Positions 11,049 through 22,664 of a stretch of DNA of 64,000 bases are shown here, one piece after another. This DNA is from Papaver somniferum (lineage: Eukaryota > Streptophyta > Magnoliopsida > Ranunculales > Papaveraceae). The first letter of the stretch is position 1, and each line of letters opens with the position of its first letter. A program made the translations under genes and the position numbers. Under the pieces are notes generated by a model. The model saw nothing but the letters and a program-made list of their open reading frames with translations, was not told where the DNA came from and did not search any database. Where the stretch lies: positions 3,074,929-3,138,928 of the forward strand of contig NC_039362.1 of assembly GCF_003573695.1 (NCBI RefSeq). Reading direction: 5' to 3'.

Positions 11049-12663
11049 TTAAGTCCCCTGCTTACTGAGGAAAGCTGTGTTCCTCAGTCAGCATAAAATG
11101 GTGATTTTCCGGCCATAAATAATAATACTAGTAATTGAACTTAGTCGTAAGTTGAGACGTTACCGGATTTAGAGAGCATGAGCAAACCACGACTTGATGA
11201 AGGCTTCAATGTCATGATTGGAGCGTCGTTTGATGAGCATAAATTGGTGTTGAAACGCTGGTTTGGACGACGAGTCCGTGGTTGGTTAGGATTCGCGGGC
11301 CGGGCCCATGAAAACAAATCCTTGTTTTATGAATAGACGCTCGTTCGTTCGTTAGTTTAAGGAACAAACAAAATAGTTCGTTCGTCTATGAGCTTTCACG
11401 AAAACCGGAATTTTATATTTTAAATATGTGAGATTTCACAAAGTGGAATAAACTCTCGTTTCAAAGGTGGATGCTCGTACGAGAGAAAAGTTTTTTTATT
11501 TTTTTTGATAGACGTGCGTCTGTTAGTAATAAAATTTTGTTTATGAGCCTTCATGAAAAATTTTATCTTCGAGCTTTCGGAAATCTTTGAAAATATACTC
11601 TCGCTTCAAAGACAGATGCTCATGCGAGGGAGCAAAAATATGTAGATTTATTTTTCAAATTTACGTGAGTTTCACGTTGAATATATATTTTGTAAAATCA
11701 ATGTTTTGATTTTGAACAACTGCTGAAAGTAGACAATTATACATGGTGAAATAATGTCTTTATGTGAGTTTTCACAATTGTAGAATGGATGTCTGTACAA
11801 TTTTTGAAAATCAGTGAGTGTTCACATAGTAAAATTTACGTGGGTTGTTCACGGCTTTATGAAAATCATGTCATAATTTTGCTCGTCTTAGCAAGTTTGA
11901 AGGAACGAGCAAGATTTAAAGTATTAACTCATGTACTGTTAGTGGAATCATAAACAAGTAAGAGTTGGAAGTTACCATTTTTGAAGACGTTGATGTGAGC
12001 ATCTTTATTCCATGATTCGTTGTTTTGCTGAATCCTGCGCTTTGTATAAATGATGCGCTGAATGTATGCATCTGTCACAGCCACTTTGCAAGAATGACTG
12101 ACTCCCATGTTGACACTTTCAAAGACGATGTTCCCAGGGATGACATCTCCGCGGGTGTAACTTCAAGAAATGGTACTTCTGGGACCTCTGAGTGATGGTG
12201 AGAGATCCTTCATAATGCGTTGTACTCCTGGTTATTTCATCAACTATACCACAGGATGATCATGTAGTGAGGTTTCAGATCAATGTAGACTCCTCGGAAA
12301 TGGAAGAAAGTCTTCGGGGAGGAGCACCCAGAAGTAAGGACTACAGGATGTTAGCAAATGACGTGCAGTCCCCAGCCGTTTCTTTAAATCTCCTTGAGTC
12401 ATGACTTTTTCCTACCCGTGCCATTAGGATCACGAGACCAAGGTTTTGTTATTTCTTTTCAGACTTTTTATCCATCGATTGACGGTCTTCAACTTGTTCC
12501 CAGGCGAACAATTCAGGAATTCAGCACTGATGAAGAAGTCGATGTAAATATCTCTTTCGTGCAGGTGATCGCGGCATCTCCTTGAATAAAATAATAATAA
12601 TTTTTGTTGATGAATCCAGGAAGAAATCATTGTATATAAGAATCATGTTGATGAAGCGCACTC
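11049..12663. other. Tat-type element 3' internal region, no gene recognised
   Basis: Lies just inside the LTR purine tract. It contains dispersed direct repeats (a CTCTCGTTTCAAAGGTGGATG-like word near 11,450 and 11,590; TGAGTTTTCAC-like words) and no convincing coding frame on either strand. Short frames on both strands at 12,394-12,630 look accidental. Confidence 0.45.
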
Positions 12664-14061
12664 TTCTTTGGGAGATGGGAATATGGAGAATTCCCGAAAT
12701 CCCGAACCGAATGGAGATAGCGGTGTTGTCAACGGAGATTCTGGCATCGTCGAGCCTTCAAATGATTTAGAGACTCCCTTAGTAAGTATATCTCCTGTAA
12801 TTTCTTCAAAGAAGTATGATATCGCTGATTCGTGAATGAATGAATGAAAATCCATGTGAATTTATGGATAACTTTGCCGAAATACGTCACCGGAAAATTT
12901 CAGACTTCAGATTTTACTAGAAACACTGTAGAATCTTCGTCCGAAGTCGGATTTTCGCGGTTTGCATATGTATCTTCAATACCTGGAAATTTCCAAGCTT
13001 TATCACAGAAGATCTTTGAAGTTTGAGCATGTTTAGGGCCTAAAAAAGGCGAAATAGTGAACTTCCAGGAGACCTTCAGAACTTTTCAGATGGCATGTTG
13101 CTCCATGTTTTAGCCACATCTCTTTGCTCGTCCATCGGATTGTCATTAAATTTTGAGACATTGTAGTGGACATCCATACGAAGAGAATTAGATTGCTCCC
13201 AGTTCGTCTTTTAGTACAGGGCAGAGTACAGTTTCTTCAGACGAGGTTACCGTAAAACGTATTTTCATGACTTTCATGCTATTTTCTCGTTCCTTGAGTG
13301 TATAATGATTAATCTTGATAATGTTGGATTGCTTGTATGATGTATTTTATGATCTCATTTGGTTTCAATCTTAAATGACTCTAACCTCATGTAATCTTCG
13401 TATTAGGTGTCAAATACCAAAGTTGAGGATATTGAAACCAATGAGGATAACTCAAACTTCCCTGGAGTTATTGATGAAGATACAACCATCTATGCACTTC
13501 ATTGAAGTCTTGGAAACTCAGATTGTTGCTGCTTCAGTGATAGAAGAAACCGAAACACCAATAGAGAATACTGAAGAAACTGTTGCCCTGGAGGCTGCTC
13601 CAGTAATTGAGAACCGTATAGTGGTGCATGAATATCCAAGTGCATGAGTTGATTTTGATCCTACGTTAGATGCTTCACTCCCGTATCATGAACTAGTTGG
13701 CGGATTCAGCGTTCCCATTGGATATGCAGGCTTGTACGAGAAACCGTGGAAGATGTATGGGCACATCGTCGTTACCAAGGATCCGGAGCATAGTTATTTG
13801 TTGATGAGGCAAGTATAAGCCACATTGCGTGTTATAAATGATATCCGCATCACAACTGGAAATACTGTCACCCGTGCTCTTTGATTGGGAGTACAACTTG
13901 AAGAAAGCTGAAGAACTTGGCTTCAATCTAAAGTGGCTTCGTCAAAAGATTGATGCTATAAGGAAAGCAGTGGAAGGTGACACTTCTTTCACCACCAGTG
14001 ATGCCGTGTTGAAGAAGATGGATGAAGAAAAGCAAAAATCTTATTTTGCTGACTTTCTTTA
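12664..14061 (+). pseudogene. Degenerate antisense gene in Tat-type element, PEARLI-4-like
   Basis: On the plus strand, antisense to the LTR's element, an exon-like frame ends at 12781 (..PSNDLETPL, donor GTAAGTATA). A second starts at 13407 after TATTAG and runs in phase (VSNTKVEDIETNEDNSNFPG) to a stop near 13,504; the reading then continues in a neighbouring frame to 14061 with stops at about 13,648 and 13,816. The last part (ELVGGFSVPIGYAGLYEK, KMYGHIVVTK, then AEELGFNLKWLRQKIDAIRK) resembles the C-terminal region of plant PEARLI-4/phospholipase-like proteins (PF05278) by eye. Tat-lineage elements are known to carry extra antisense ORFs between pol and the 3' LTR, which fits this position. 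Stops and a frameshift mark it as decayed. A captured host fragment is the alternative. Confidence 0.45.
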
Positions 14062-14451
14062 GTTTTCTTTCCATGATATCTTGAATGAAGGTCTTGCAAA
14101 TCGATCCTCGATGCTAGTCCATAGTTGATAAGAGGAATTAGATCTTGAGAAGTAGGCAATAACTGAGTCTGAGATTGTTGAATTAATCCACATTATTATT
14201 GTTGAATCTTCATCCATCCAATCGGTGTAAAGCGGATTCTCAATGCCATTTTGCTGATTTCTAAGATTCGTAAATTGAGGTGGACATTCACGAGATCCAT
14301 CAAGAAATTTCATGAGTTTGTACTTAACAATGACAGGATTCATTAGGTTACGCCAGGTGATGAAGTTATCATCCTTCAATTTGAGATGAACAAAGTTTAT
14401 TAATTGATTTAGTGGAATTGCAGAAAAAGAATTTGAAGTTGCATTCTCCAT
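14059..14451 (-). pseudogene. Copia gag N-terminal fragment
   Basis: The 130-aa minus frame (LINFVHLKLKDDNFITWRNL, then YKLMKFLDGSRECPP, WMDEDSTIIMWINSTISDS and YQLWTSIEDRFA) has the pattern of the N-terminal part of plant Ty1/copia gag (UBN2/retrotran_gag_2). It starts with a good ATG at 14451 and then stops abruptly where the PEARLI-4-like sequence begins, so the rest of gag and all of pol are missing. It is preceded on its own strand by a leader, a Met-tRNA primer site (14,698-14,707) and LTR-like DNA, so this is the 5' end of a truncated copia element. Confidence 0.75.
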
Positions 14452-14697
14452 TTCAGTCGATGATGAAGACAGAATACAGAATCAAAGAAGAAAGTAGAAT
14501 ATTGTGATAAAAGAAAATCAAAAAAGTAAAGAAAAGATCAGTAGATCTTGAAATCTTGAATTGAAAACATGAATGAAACACTGTAAATCTTCTCGGATTG
14601 ATACAGTAAAGAAATCTGAAGCTAATTTGATTAGGAAAACAAGAAATTGAATTAACAGGATCGAAAATGGTGAGGAGAAAAACCCTAACCTACCCTA

Positions 14698-14900
14698 TCT
14701 GATACCATAACGACATTGTATCAATCACAGGAAACACACGTTTGTTTCTACAGAGAAGATAAAGTTCACATTACAGACACAACACATTAAGTGTGTGTAT
14801 TTAAAGACAGACTAACGTACACCTGACCGACAAATACACGTGGGACAACTAGCACACGCGAGAGGGAAATTGCAGTTCAAAAGTACTTATCCTACACTGC
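14698..14900 (-). repeat. Copia primer-binding site and 5' LTR part (minus)
   Basis: TGGTATCAGA on the minus strand at 14,698-14,707 matches the standard copia primer site complementary to initiator-Met tRNA. Upstream on that strand lies LTR-like DNA with a minus TATA-like GTATTTAAAGACA near 14,795-14,808. The outer LTR border is not resolved; 14,900 is approximate. Confidence 0.55.
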
Positions 14901-15510
14901 ATTATTTCAGTATCCTACACCACTGCATCTTAACCTGCACTGCTATTGTTCTTATCCTGCACCATTACATGTGTGTCATTACCATGTCCTTCCCAGCTTC
15001 AGAAATCATAAAACCCATCTCGTTTCTCACCAACAACATCATCTTCATAAAATTCCATTCAAACCACCAAAATCTCCATCTCCTGCATCATTTCTTATTG
15101 ATTCTCGGATAACTTTAATGCACAACCATACATCTCTCTTTCTTTCCTCTTTGAACTTCAGATGAGTGTAATGAAGAGAAGACAACTTTATCAATTCCAG
15201 ACCTTATTGAAATAAAAAAAAAACTGATTATAATGAATCTGACCTCAGTAGCTTACGTTTTTTGCCTATTGCTGGTGATGGTACTGGTGATGATTTGAAT
15301 CTCTGGATTGATGGTGGTGGTTTCTAGTTTCATTGAAAAGATGAAGGAGGAGAAAAAAATGAAGGAGAAGAAGATAAGGAAAACAAGAAAAATGGAGGAG
15401 AATAAGTGATAAGGATAAAAAAATGCAAAGGAAAAAAATAAATGGACGGTTATGATGTAAATGGATGGTTATGATTGAAGATTGAAAAGATAAAAATAAA
15501 AAGATAAATA
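14901..15510. other. Interval without recognised feature
   Basis: Pyrimidine-rich on the plus strand at first, then A/G-rich (15,340-15,500). Small frames overlap one another and show no domain. Nothing is called. Confidence 0.4.
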
Positions 15511-15513
15511 GCC

Positions 15514-15795
15514 CTTCTTACGAAGTTTCCGACTTATACTAGTCCATCCCCGTCCAAGTTTCGAGTTGGGAGCCACTTTCTTTCTCGAAGTCGCCAAAAA
15601 AGTGTTTGTTTAAGATTTCCGAGGATATTCTGATGGAATCTTACCAATGAATGGCTGAATTCGTTGTTCTTACGAAGTTTCCGACTTGTAGTAGTCCACT
15701 CCGGGCTAGGTTTCTATCTCTGAGCCACTTTTTGTCTCGAAGTTGCCAAAAAGGGATGTGGTCAAGGTTTCAGAGACTGTTAGCAATCTTTTGAA
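15514..15795. repeat. Two direct repeats about 153 bp apart
   Basis: The word TTCTTACGAAGTTTCCGACT occurs at about 15,517 and 15,670, each followed by AGTCCA, then a GAGCCACTTT word, then TCTCGAAGT-GCCAAAAA. The two copies are diverged. It is an old tandem duplication of unknown origin. Confidence 0.7.
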
Positions 15796-15856
15796 GTTTG
15801 CTCTTCTTCCATTACTAATGTAAGTGCCAATAACTTATTGGAAGAAATTAATAATA

Positions 15857-16168
15857 CTCCCTCCGTTCCTTTTTAATAGGTTGATTTCTTAAAATAAATG
15901 TTTCAAAAAAATATGCTGGTTTCCTAATCGGAAAAGTAAAATGTTACTTTAGTTTTCTGGGACCACTTTTCTCTTAACTTCTTCTGATGACAAGTGTCAC
16001 GTGGACCATTTCACTATACTTCTTTTGCTGACAAGTGTCATGGGAACCATTTCACTTTACTTCTTTTATTGACAAGTGTCATGAGGACCACTTTCAATGA
16101 CTAGTCCTCTTAATTTCCTTAATTTTTTCTAAAAACAAAACCAGCCTATTAAAAAAGAACGGAGAGAA
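15857..16168. mobile_element. Stowaway-like MITE, 312 bp
   Basis: Terminal inverted repeats of about 28 bp: CTCCCTCCGTTCCTTTTTAA at the left, with AATAGGTTG inside; the right end read inverted starts TTCTCTCCGTTC and also reaches AATAGGCTGG. TA dinucleotides flank both ends (15855-15856 and 16169-16170), the normal Tc1/mariner-type duplication. Inside are three diverged units of about 48 bp with the word GACAAGTGTCA. No coding capacity. Confidence 0.85.
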
Positions 16169-16366
16169 TAGTATACAAAATGGGAAAAATATGCTCAAGC
16201 CCCACCCATGGATAACCCATAATATGAGGCCCTTAATTAAAAGAAGTTTAAATCTAGGCCCCAAATTATTAAAAGACCTTGATACCCTTATGCATATTGT
16301 CAAGCCCATAATTAAATAGAATTTAAATTTAGGCCCAAAATTATTAAAGCATAGTGTGAATGTGTA

Positions 16367-16550
16367 AACAGGAGTTACACATGCAAATGGCATGTGTATC
16401 CAGAAGTTACACATCCTTATGACATGTGTAATGCAAAGTTACACTTCTATGGCATGTGTATCTACAAGTTACACATGCATATGCATGTGTAACTTTTCAT
16501 TACACATGATATATTTACGTGTATCTACAAGTTACTCATCATATAATATA
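16367..16550. repeat. Motif array A: GTTACACATG / CATGTGTAAC
   Basis: About seven alternating copies of GTTACACAT and CATGTGTA at irregular spacings of roughly 15-30 bp, with the self-complementary ATGCATATGCAT near 16,470. Adjacent copies can pair. First of four arrays in the Mutator-like element. Confidence 0.8.
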
Positions 16551-16974
16551 TGGATTACTTTAATTTTCATTTACAATAATTTGTCCATTCATCAATTATT
16601 ACAATTATAGTAATTGGTTGTTTGAACACAATAAACGAATTAAAACACGAGATATGGAAAGCGAAATCCTAAAAGTAATCCATTATATCCTATAATATAA
16701 ATCCTCGTGAAGCACCAAAAATCTTCCAATTTGGTCCAATCAAGGAAATCTGCAAATTCCAGGAAAAAATATAGTCAAATACCCAACTAGTAATGCATGT
16801 AGGCCAGTAAAAGAAGAGTCAAATAGATAAAAAGTATGAGGTTGGAAGCTGGTAGACATCATAAACAGATAAATTCTTTAGCAAGGTAAACAATATAGGA
16901 TGAAAGAAAAAAAAAATCAGGAGTATACCTTTTAAACCAACTTAAAGTAATCATAAAAAAGAAACTACGAAGAG

Positions 16975-17235
16975 GGATGTGTAATCAGAAATTACACATG
17001 CATGTGGAATCTGTAACTGAAAGTTACATACATGTGTAACTAGTATCTACACATGAATTTAGATTGTGTACCTAGAAGTTGCATATCTAATTATCATGTG
17101 TAATTAGCAGTTACACATCCATACTCTAAACAATCCTAAAAAAAGCATGTATAATCAGCTGGTGCACATACAAAATGCATATGTAATTTCGAGTTACACA
17201 TGCCATATGCATGTGTAATCAACAGTTACATATTT
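16975..17235. repeat. Motif arrays B and C: GTTACACATG / CATGTGTAAT
   Basis: The same motif recurs from 16,975 to 17,120 and again from about 17,150 to 17,235, with spacer sequence between. Copies are more diverged than in array A. Confidence 0.75.
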
Positions 17236-17345
17236 CGTATCAAGGTAATTTGTATTCATTCTCATACTAACCTTCAATCTTGCAATTAGATGAACTGATG
17301 TGTCGAATACTTGGTCTGATTTTTTCCCTTCAACATACCTATTGA
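17194..17345 (-). pseudogene. Exon-like fragment in Mutator-like element
   Basis: The minus strand reads YRPLYPIKAFNRYVEGKKSD then QVFDTSVHLIARLK up to about 17,272, where AAG|GTTAGTATG could be a splice donor. It has ordinary protein-like composition, unlike the repeats around it. I do not recognise the family. It may be a captured host-gene exon; reading beyond the donor runs into array C and is meaningless. Confidence 0.3.
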
Positions 17346-18019
17346 ACGCTTTGATAGGATACAATGGTCTATACCATGAAAAAAACCAACATCTGCATAA
17401 TAACAAACTGAAATAAATATAAGAACACAAATAACAAGATGAATACTGAGATGTAGTATTGTGAGAGCATTGTAGAAACATTGAAATAAGAGATCATAAA
17501 GAAACTATTTATTGTTATCAAGTAATCTAAAGGAACTAAGACTAATGGGAATTTCTTTTATCTTACAGTTCCAGCGGTCACGTAAGGCATTTCGCCTATT
17601 AACAAAAGTAGAACGACTAACAATTTCATATTCAAGAAATTGACTAGAAAAATCATGAATATTTGTACCCACAACTTGACTAGAAAGTTGAATTAAAAGG
17701 CTAATATATTCACACAGTAACAGTTAATTCATTAAAATACACAAGATAGTCCTCCCTCATCATGAGCAAGAAAATCTACACATAGCTTAACGAACTGAAG
17801 AATCCTATATACTTTTGTTCATTTTGGTAATCTATAGCCATAATTTCTCCGGTTTATTCATATTAATGCAATCAATACAATGACTATAAAACTATTCAAT
17901 GCAATAAGAGATGTTCAAAGTTATGCCACACTTATTTTCCTATGATTTAGATCAGTAATGGCAATAAGATGCCGCAGATACTCATTCAGATTGCTAAAGC
18001 AATTAGATAAAATTACGAA

Positions 18020-18160
18020 AATAGATGTGTAACCAACAGTTACACATGCATATGACTTGTGTAACCGGAAGTTACACATGGATATGGCATGTGTATTCGA
18101 AAGTTACACATCCAATTCGACTGTGTAACTGGAAATTACACATTAAATTTGTATATCCAC
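18020..18160. repeat. Motif array D: GTTACACATG / ATGTGTAACC
   Basis: Four to five copies of the same motif with spacer words such as CAACA and CGGAA, about 0.8 kb from array C. Confidence 0.75.
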
Positions 18161-18374
18161 AGACATAATTGAGGATCATCACCACCACCAGCAATAACAT
18201 ATGGTATGATCCAGTCTAACAAAAAGAATAGCATCTTGCTTCATTGATGCTAAATAAACCACGGATACTCGAAAAACAGATCATGTAAAATTCAAAATTC
18301 ACACATCTCAAAACATTAACTCCTAGATAAAACCACATCTCAAAACTTTAACTACATGTAATCCATCTTACCAT

Positions 18375-18455
18375 TGGGAGAATAGATACTGAGATGAATT
18401 GGGTCGGTAGAGATGGATTTGGAGCATCATATCCCATTATCTGTTTCATCTGTGA
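18375..18455 (-). pseudogene. Exon-like fragment in Mutator-like element
   Basis: Minus strand: an AG followed by MKQIMGYDAPNPSLPTQFIS and then VSILPM, ending at a possible donor GTAAGATGG near 18,375. Too short to identify. Same strand as the other fragments in this element. Confidence 0.25.
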
Positions 18456-18858
18456 TCTCCTATCTCCGAGTAGTTACATAAATATAACAGATAAGTATGT
18501 TAGATAAAATTTATCAAATTGGGTCAGTTGTACAAATTATACTTAAATTTCAGAGAATCAAATGCTTAACGAGGACACCTTTGTATATCGAACAACAAAA
18601 TTAGTTACAATGATGACCAAAATTTGCAGAGTAACCAAAACAGACCTAGGACCACGTAAAAAACAGACTAAACATACTTCCAACATTTGCAGAGTAACCA
18701 AAACATTTGCAGCATGACATCGGAAAATGAAGTACCTAACAACCAAATAACTAAGACACAACCAGTGAGAAACAACCAAAAATTTTACCTCAAGAGCAAA
18801 ACATTGGCAGCATGGCATCTGAAATGAAGTACTTATAATCATCTTTATCAGTTGACTT

Positions 18859-19053
18859 CTACTTCTCAGCACTGCTTTCTTTCATACATGTCAACACAGA
18901 TGAGCCTGGTGATAAGGATGAATCAGAGCTCTCTAATTTCTCAGGAAAGTACAACAATTGAGCAATCAAACTCTTTTGTGATTCAAGAGTGTCTTCTGTT
19001 GTTTCATCTATAGCCACTTGGATAAACAAACTAACCAATGAAGCAGTTCTCAT
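18859..19053 (-). pseudogene. Exon-like terminal fragment in Mutator-like element
   Basis: The minus frame includes VAIDETTEDTLESQKSLIAQ, LLYFPEKLESSDSSLSPGSS and VLTCMKESSAEK then a stop. Its acidic, Ser-rich, protein-like composition suggests a real 3' exon carried by the element. No family recognised. Confidence 0.3.
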
Positions 19054-19716
19054 TCAATTTATCAATTCTGATATCACCAGTGCCTCCTCATCCTCCTAAA
19101 GAACCCCTACCTGCACCACCAACATCACCATACCAGTTCATATGAGTTTATGAAAAATCAAATCAAATCTATGGGTAACAGAGACAATGATTCTTTGATA
19201 CTGAATCTCAAAACATTATTTTAGATCGTAGCTACAAATTAAGATTTACGAAGATTTTGACGACGAACAAATATGGATTTTTTGTTCAAGTATTTTCAAA
19301 AAATCTAAATCAAAACAACCAGAGTGAGTAGAAAATTGTAGATCTATGCTTCGATTTCAATTAGGATAGGTTAATTAAAAAAAAATGAAGATATAGGTTC
19401 CGAAAACCCTAAAATCCTTAAGAGAAGATGATACTTATACGCAGAATCATGCTCATCTTTCCCATGATTAAGGATCTAAACTCTAAATAAGGATCAGATA
19501 ATGAAATCGAGATTAATTTTCATTTTTTTTTAAAATCATTAAAATCAAACCACGAGAAATTTGATTTCAACTCGAAATCGATTAATGAAAGCTTTAAAGG
19601 AAGATTAACTTACCTTTCAATTCGTTTTTACTGATGTTTCTCTTCGATTTCTTTGGTTAATTATCAGACTAAACAAATCATTTGCATCTTCCATAAGATC
19701 TATCTTTTGATCAGAT

Positions 19717-19965
19717 TCAATCGATCTTTGACATAAATGAAACTACAGAGGCATAAAAGGAGAAGATGCAATCAATCGTTGTTGTTGCACTCGAAGATTT
19801 GATGAAGACGAAGAAGATTTGATGATGTCGAAAATGAATCTCAGGAACCCTAGAAACCATTTTTCTACAGCAGAGAGATATAAAGATGAGAGAGAAAGAG
19901 AATAGAGAAATGAAAAGAAGCTTCTGGGATTCCCTTGTATAAATACTAAAGGGCAATGTTGCCAT
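19717..19965 (-). pseudogene. Promoter/first-exon-like segment in Mutator-like element (minus)
   Basis: On the minus strand a TATA-like GTATTTATAC (about 19,938-19,950) is followed by a pyrimidine-rich leader typical of plant 5' UTRs and an ATG at 19,860 opening 47 codons. With the other minus-strand pieces it could be the start of a captured gene. The 82-aa frame itself has no recognisable domain. Confidence 0.25.
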
Positions 19966-20140
19966 TATTAATATTCAGAATAATTAATTATGGACCTGAT
20001 CTAAAGATAATTTGATTTTCCGGACCTACTAATATCATTTTATGAAAGTGTGGAGTTGAGGGTGGAGGATCCATTTTACGGGGCTTCTATATGTTTGAAC
20101 CCATATAATATGGGGTTCTAGTATTTTTCACATACAAAAT

Positions 20141-21439
20141 TCATGTCATACTCAAGATCTCTATTGTTGTTGGGAAACGACACGGACATAATATGTTCAT
20201 CATAATCAGTAATGTTAACGTCACTCACCCTAGATCACACGTTAACCTTTCAATCTCACATATGTTTGTTTCTTCCTCTAAATTACTGGTAGATAGCTAG
20301 TTGTTACACTCATCCAAATCTAGATTTCATAGGTGTACATGAATCAACATGACCAATAAGATGATTTTAGAAGCCCTTTATTGATCACAGAATATGTAAT
20401 AAAGACAATTGTCGAGCTATTCCCTATATATCCGTTTAAATAGAATAGACAACTGAATTAGTAAAACACAGTGACGTACAGAATAAACACATGACCGAAT
20501 GAGTGGCAATAAGGAGATAGTGACACGGTCCATTCTTTCTGCCGGAAAGATGCAATTTTTTGTATTCTTCTTCCTCCGTGCCTTTATTTCTGTGTTAATG
20601 GGAACCTGCTAAGGCGCTGTGTTATGTTGAAGAACAGCCAAGTGTTAAGCCCCGGTCAGTCTTATGGTGCAGGATTAAAATACTAAAATAAAATTAGAAG
20701 CGTCCGTTGAGCGTCACGTAAATTTGGCGGTCTAGTCTAGTGGGCCATATTTTGGTCTGTCGGTAGTATTTGTTTGTACCTGAAAGTCAATTGGGCTTTG
20801 GCAACTGACATCACCATGTTCCCTTACCAAACCAACCAAAATTCAGGTTACCTGATTGTGTGATTGAATGACGACGGAAGAAAATGAAATTGGGATCCAC
20901 CATGATTGATTAATCAAATCACATTAATTATTGTACCAAACTCTCTTTAGATCCTTAAATCTGCCTCCTCCTTGTTGTGCTGCGTACGTTCATCAGCTTT
21001 TTTCTTTGTTGACTAGAGAAAACACTGGAAAGGCCAATTAGGTTCAACTTATTGAAACTCATAAAGGATGCAATATTGCAATGCATCACATGTGGCCTCA
21101 CTTTATACACGTCAAAAGTTTGATTGGTTAGTAGAGAAACCACAAAGGGTGTTTGCAAACTGAATGACGACTAAAACGTGCATAAACACAAACTTGACAA
21201 GCGGGTGTTAATCATTTTTCCTTTTCCTTTTTATTATTATTATTTTTTGGATATATGAAAAGGTTTAATAAAATCCCAAACTCTAGAACGGAGACCACAT
21301 CTCCAAGCCTAAGAGTCAGATTTCTGACCAAATGGACTACTATGTGAGAGTGTGTTAATCAAATTTTTCATGCCAGAATAATAGGCTTTTCTACTAAACC
21401 AAAAGAAACTAAACCAATTACAGATCTAATTACAGATCA
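20141..21439. other. Interval without recognised gene
   Basis: No coding frame above background and no clear element border. Short frames, such as minus 21,158-20,955, have no domain. Moderately AT-rich ordinary intergenic DNA. Confidence 0.4.
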
Positions 21440-21559
21440 GAATAGATGGATCAAGAAAAGCTAAACGAATTCTTTTACCCAGAGGACAGGGGAAAAATTC
21501 AAGCGTTATATCCTAGGAACCATGAGCAAGACATTATTAGATGGAGACACCATCAATCA

Positions 21560-22036
21560 TGAAATTTCTCGGCCAAAAATGTTTATACCTTTCTAGCCAA
21601 TCAGGATCTCGACAATAATGATAACATAGATTTCCCATGGAGTAAGATCTGGAAAATTCAAGTCATCCCTAGAATCAGGCTTTTCATCTGGAAATTGGTG
21701 CAAAAAGTCCTTCCAACGTCGGCGAGATTAGGTGCTCACAATATGGAAATTGACCCGATTTGCCATCTATGTAACAATCAAGTGCAAGAAACGGAGGTTC
21801 ATCTTTTCTGCGAGTGCCCTTTTGCTAGAGCAGTTTGGTTTGGTCTATCTCTACAGAATATAATCATTAGATACTCTCCCAGCTCTGCTATTAATTGGGT
21901 TAAATGGTGGATTACGGAAGCTGATCTGAGCCATCTTCAGGTAAAAATATCCACCACACTTTGGTTCATTTGGAAATACAGATGTTCGGTTGTTTTTGAG
22001 AACATCCACCCAGACCCAGTCAGTTTACTAGGATAA
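21560..22036 (+). pseudogene. LINE zf-RVT region
   Basis: Reading from about 21,560 (NVYTFLANQDLDNNDNIDFP, then WSKIWKIQVIPRIRLFIWKL) leads into the open frame 21,695-22,036 with CHLCNNQVQETEVHLFCECP and AVWFGL. The W-K-P...F-W and C-x2-C...H-x3-C pattern is the zf-RVT (PF13966) module that follows reverse transcriptase in plant LINEs. An in-frame stop lies near 21,560 and the frame ends in a locally duplicated sequence at 22,021-22,165. Confidence 0.75.
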
Positions 22037-22165
22037 ATAAATAATTTCTTAAATTCCTCCCCGTCGAACCTGAATTCAGTTTGGTCCAACCTGAATTCAG
22101 TTTACTAGGATAAATCAAAAGAAAATATCAATCAACAATTTTTGGTCCAACCTGAATTCAGACTG
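22021..22165. repeat. Local duplication inside LINE fragment
   Basis: AACCTGAATTCAG occurs three times (near 22,067, 22,088 and 22,149), twice preceded by TTGGTCC, and CAGTTTACTAGGATAAAT occurs at 22,021 and about 22,098. It splits the zf-RVT and RNase H frames. Confidence 0.85.
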
Positions 22166-22664
22166 GATTATCTTCATTGATGCTTCTTACAAGAAAGGAG
22201 ATTCGTCGATGGGATATGCTTTCATCCTGTACTCTGTTGATGAAGAGACCTTCATGCACCTTTCAGTGGGTTCGGAGTGGGCTACATCAGCTTTTCATGC
22301 AGAAGCAAAAGCCTTACTGAAGGCAGTTACGTGGTTAAAGAATAATATCTTATCAAGTGTGGTCATTGCAACTGACTGCAAAGCTTTGACAGACAACTTA
22401 AACAGGGTTACTTCAGAATCTCCGTGGTCGGCAGAAAATACCTTGAAGGAAATAAAGATAACTTTGGACGAGTTACCTCAAGCTAAAGTGAAATTTATAA
22501 AGAGAAAGAACAACAATGCAACGGATTACATCTCTAAGGAGGCAAGAATTAAAAAGCTACAACACATGTCAGAAAGCCTAAACCAACGAGTTCACAAATC
22601 TAGCATAGATTCTAATTCGTTTGATAAAAATGATTTTGTAAATCTGTTATATTACATTTGCTAA
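22166..22664 (+). pseudogene. LINE RNase H-like domain
   Basis: Reading from about 22,166 (WIIFIDASYKKGDSSMGYAF) has the first catalytic Asp of an RNase H fold. It is followed by FHAEAKALLKAVTWL (Glu), VIATDCKALTDNLN (Asp) and VKFIKRKNNNATDYISKEA (last Asp), the full order of acidic residues of the plant RVT_3/RNase H family (PF13456). It is separated from the zf-RVT part by a short duplication that breaks the frame. Confidence 0.75.

Larger units (their letters stand above)
16182..20131. mobile_element. Mutator-like element, 3.95 kb, non-autonomous
   Basis: The 9-bp target duplication ATACAAAAT is perfect on both sides (16173-16181 and 20132-20140). The ends form a short inverted repeat: GGGAAAAATATGCTC at the left and GTGAAAAATACTAGAAC at the right (inverted), followed on both sides by CCC-rich words. 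Nine-bp duplications are the hallmark of Mutator-like elements; the terminal repeats are short and diverged, so a non-TIR MULE is possible. No transposase is seen. The interior has four arrays of a TTACACATG motif and exon-like pieces on the minus strand. Confidence 0.75.

Noticed and set aside
16367..18160. Regularly repeated short motifs that could look like a CRISPR array
   Set aside because: Repeats alternate in direction, spacers are uneven and not unique, and the context is a plant transposon. No Cas-like genes.
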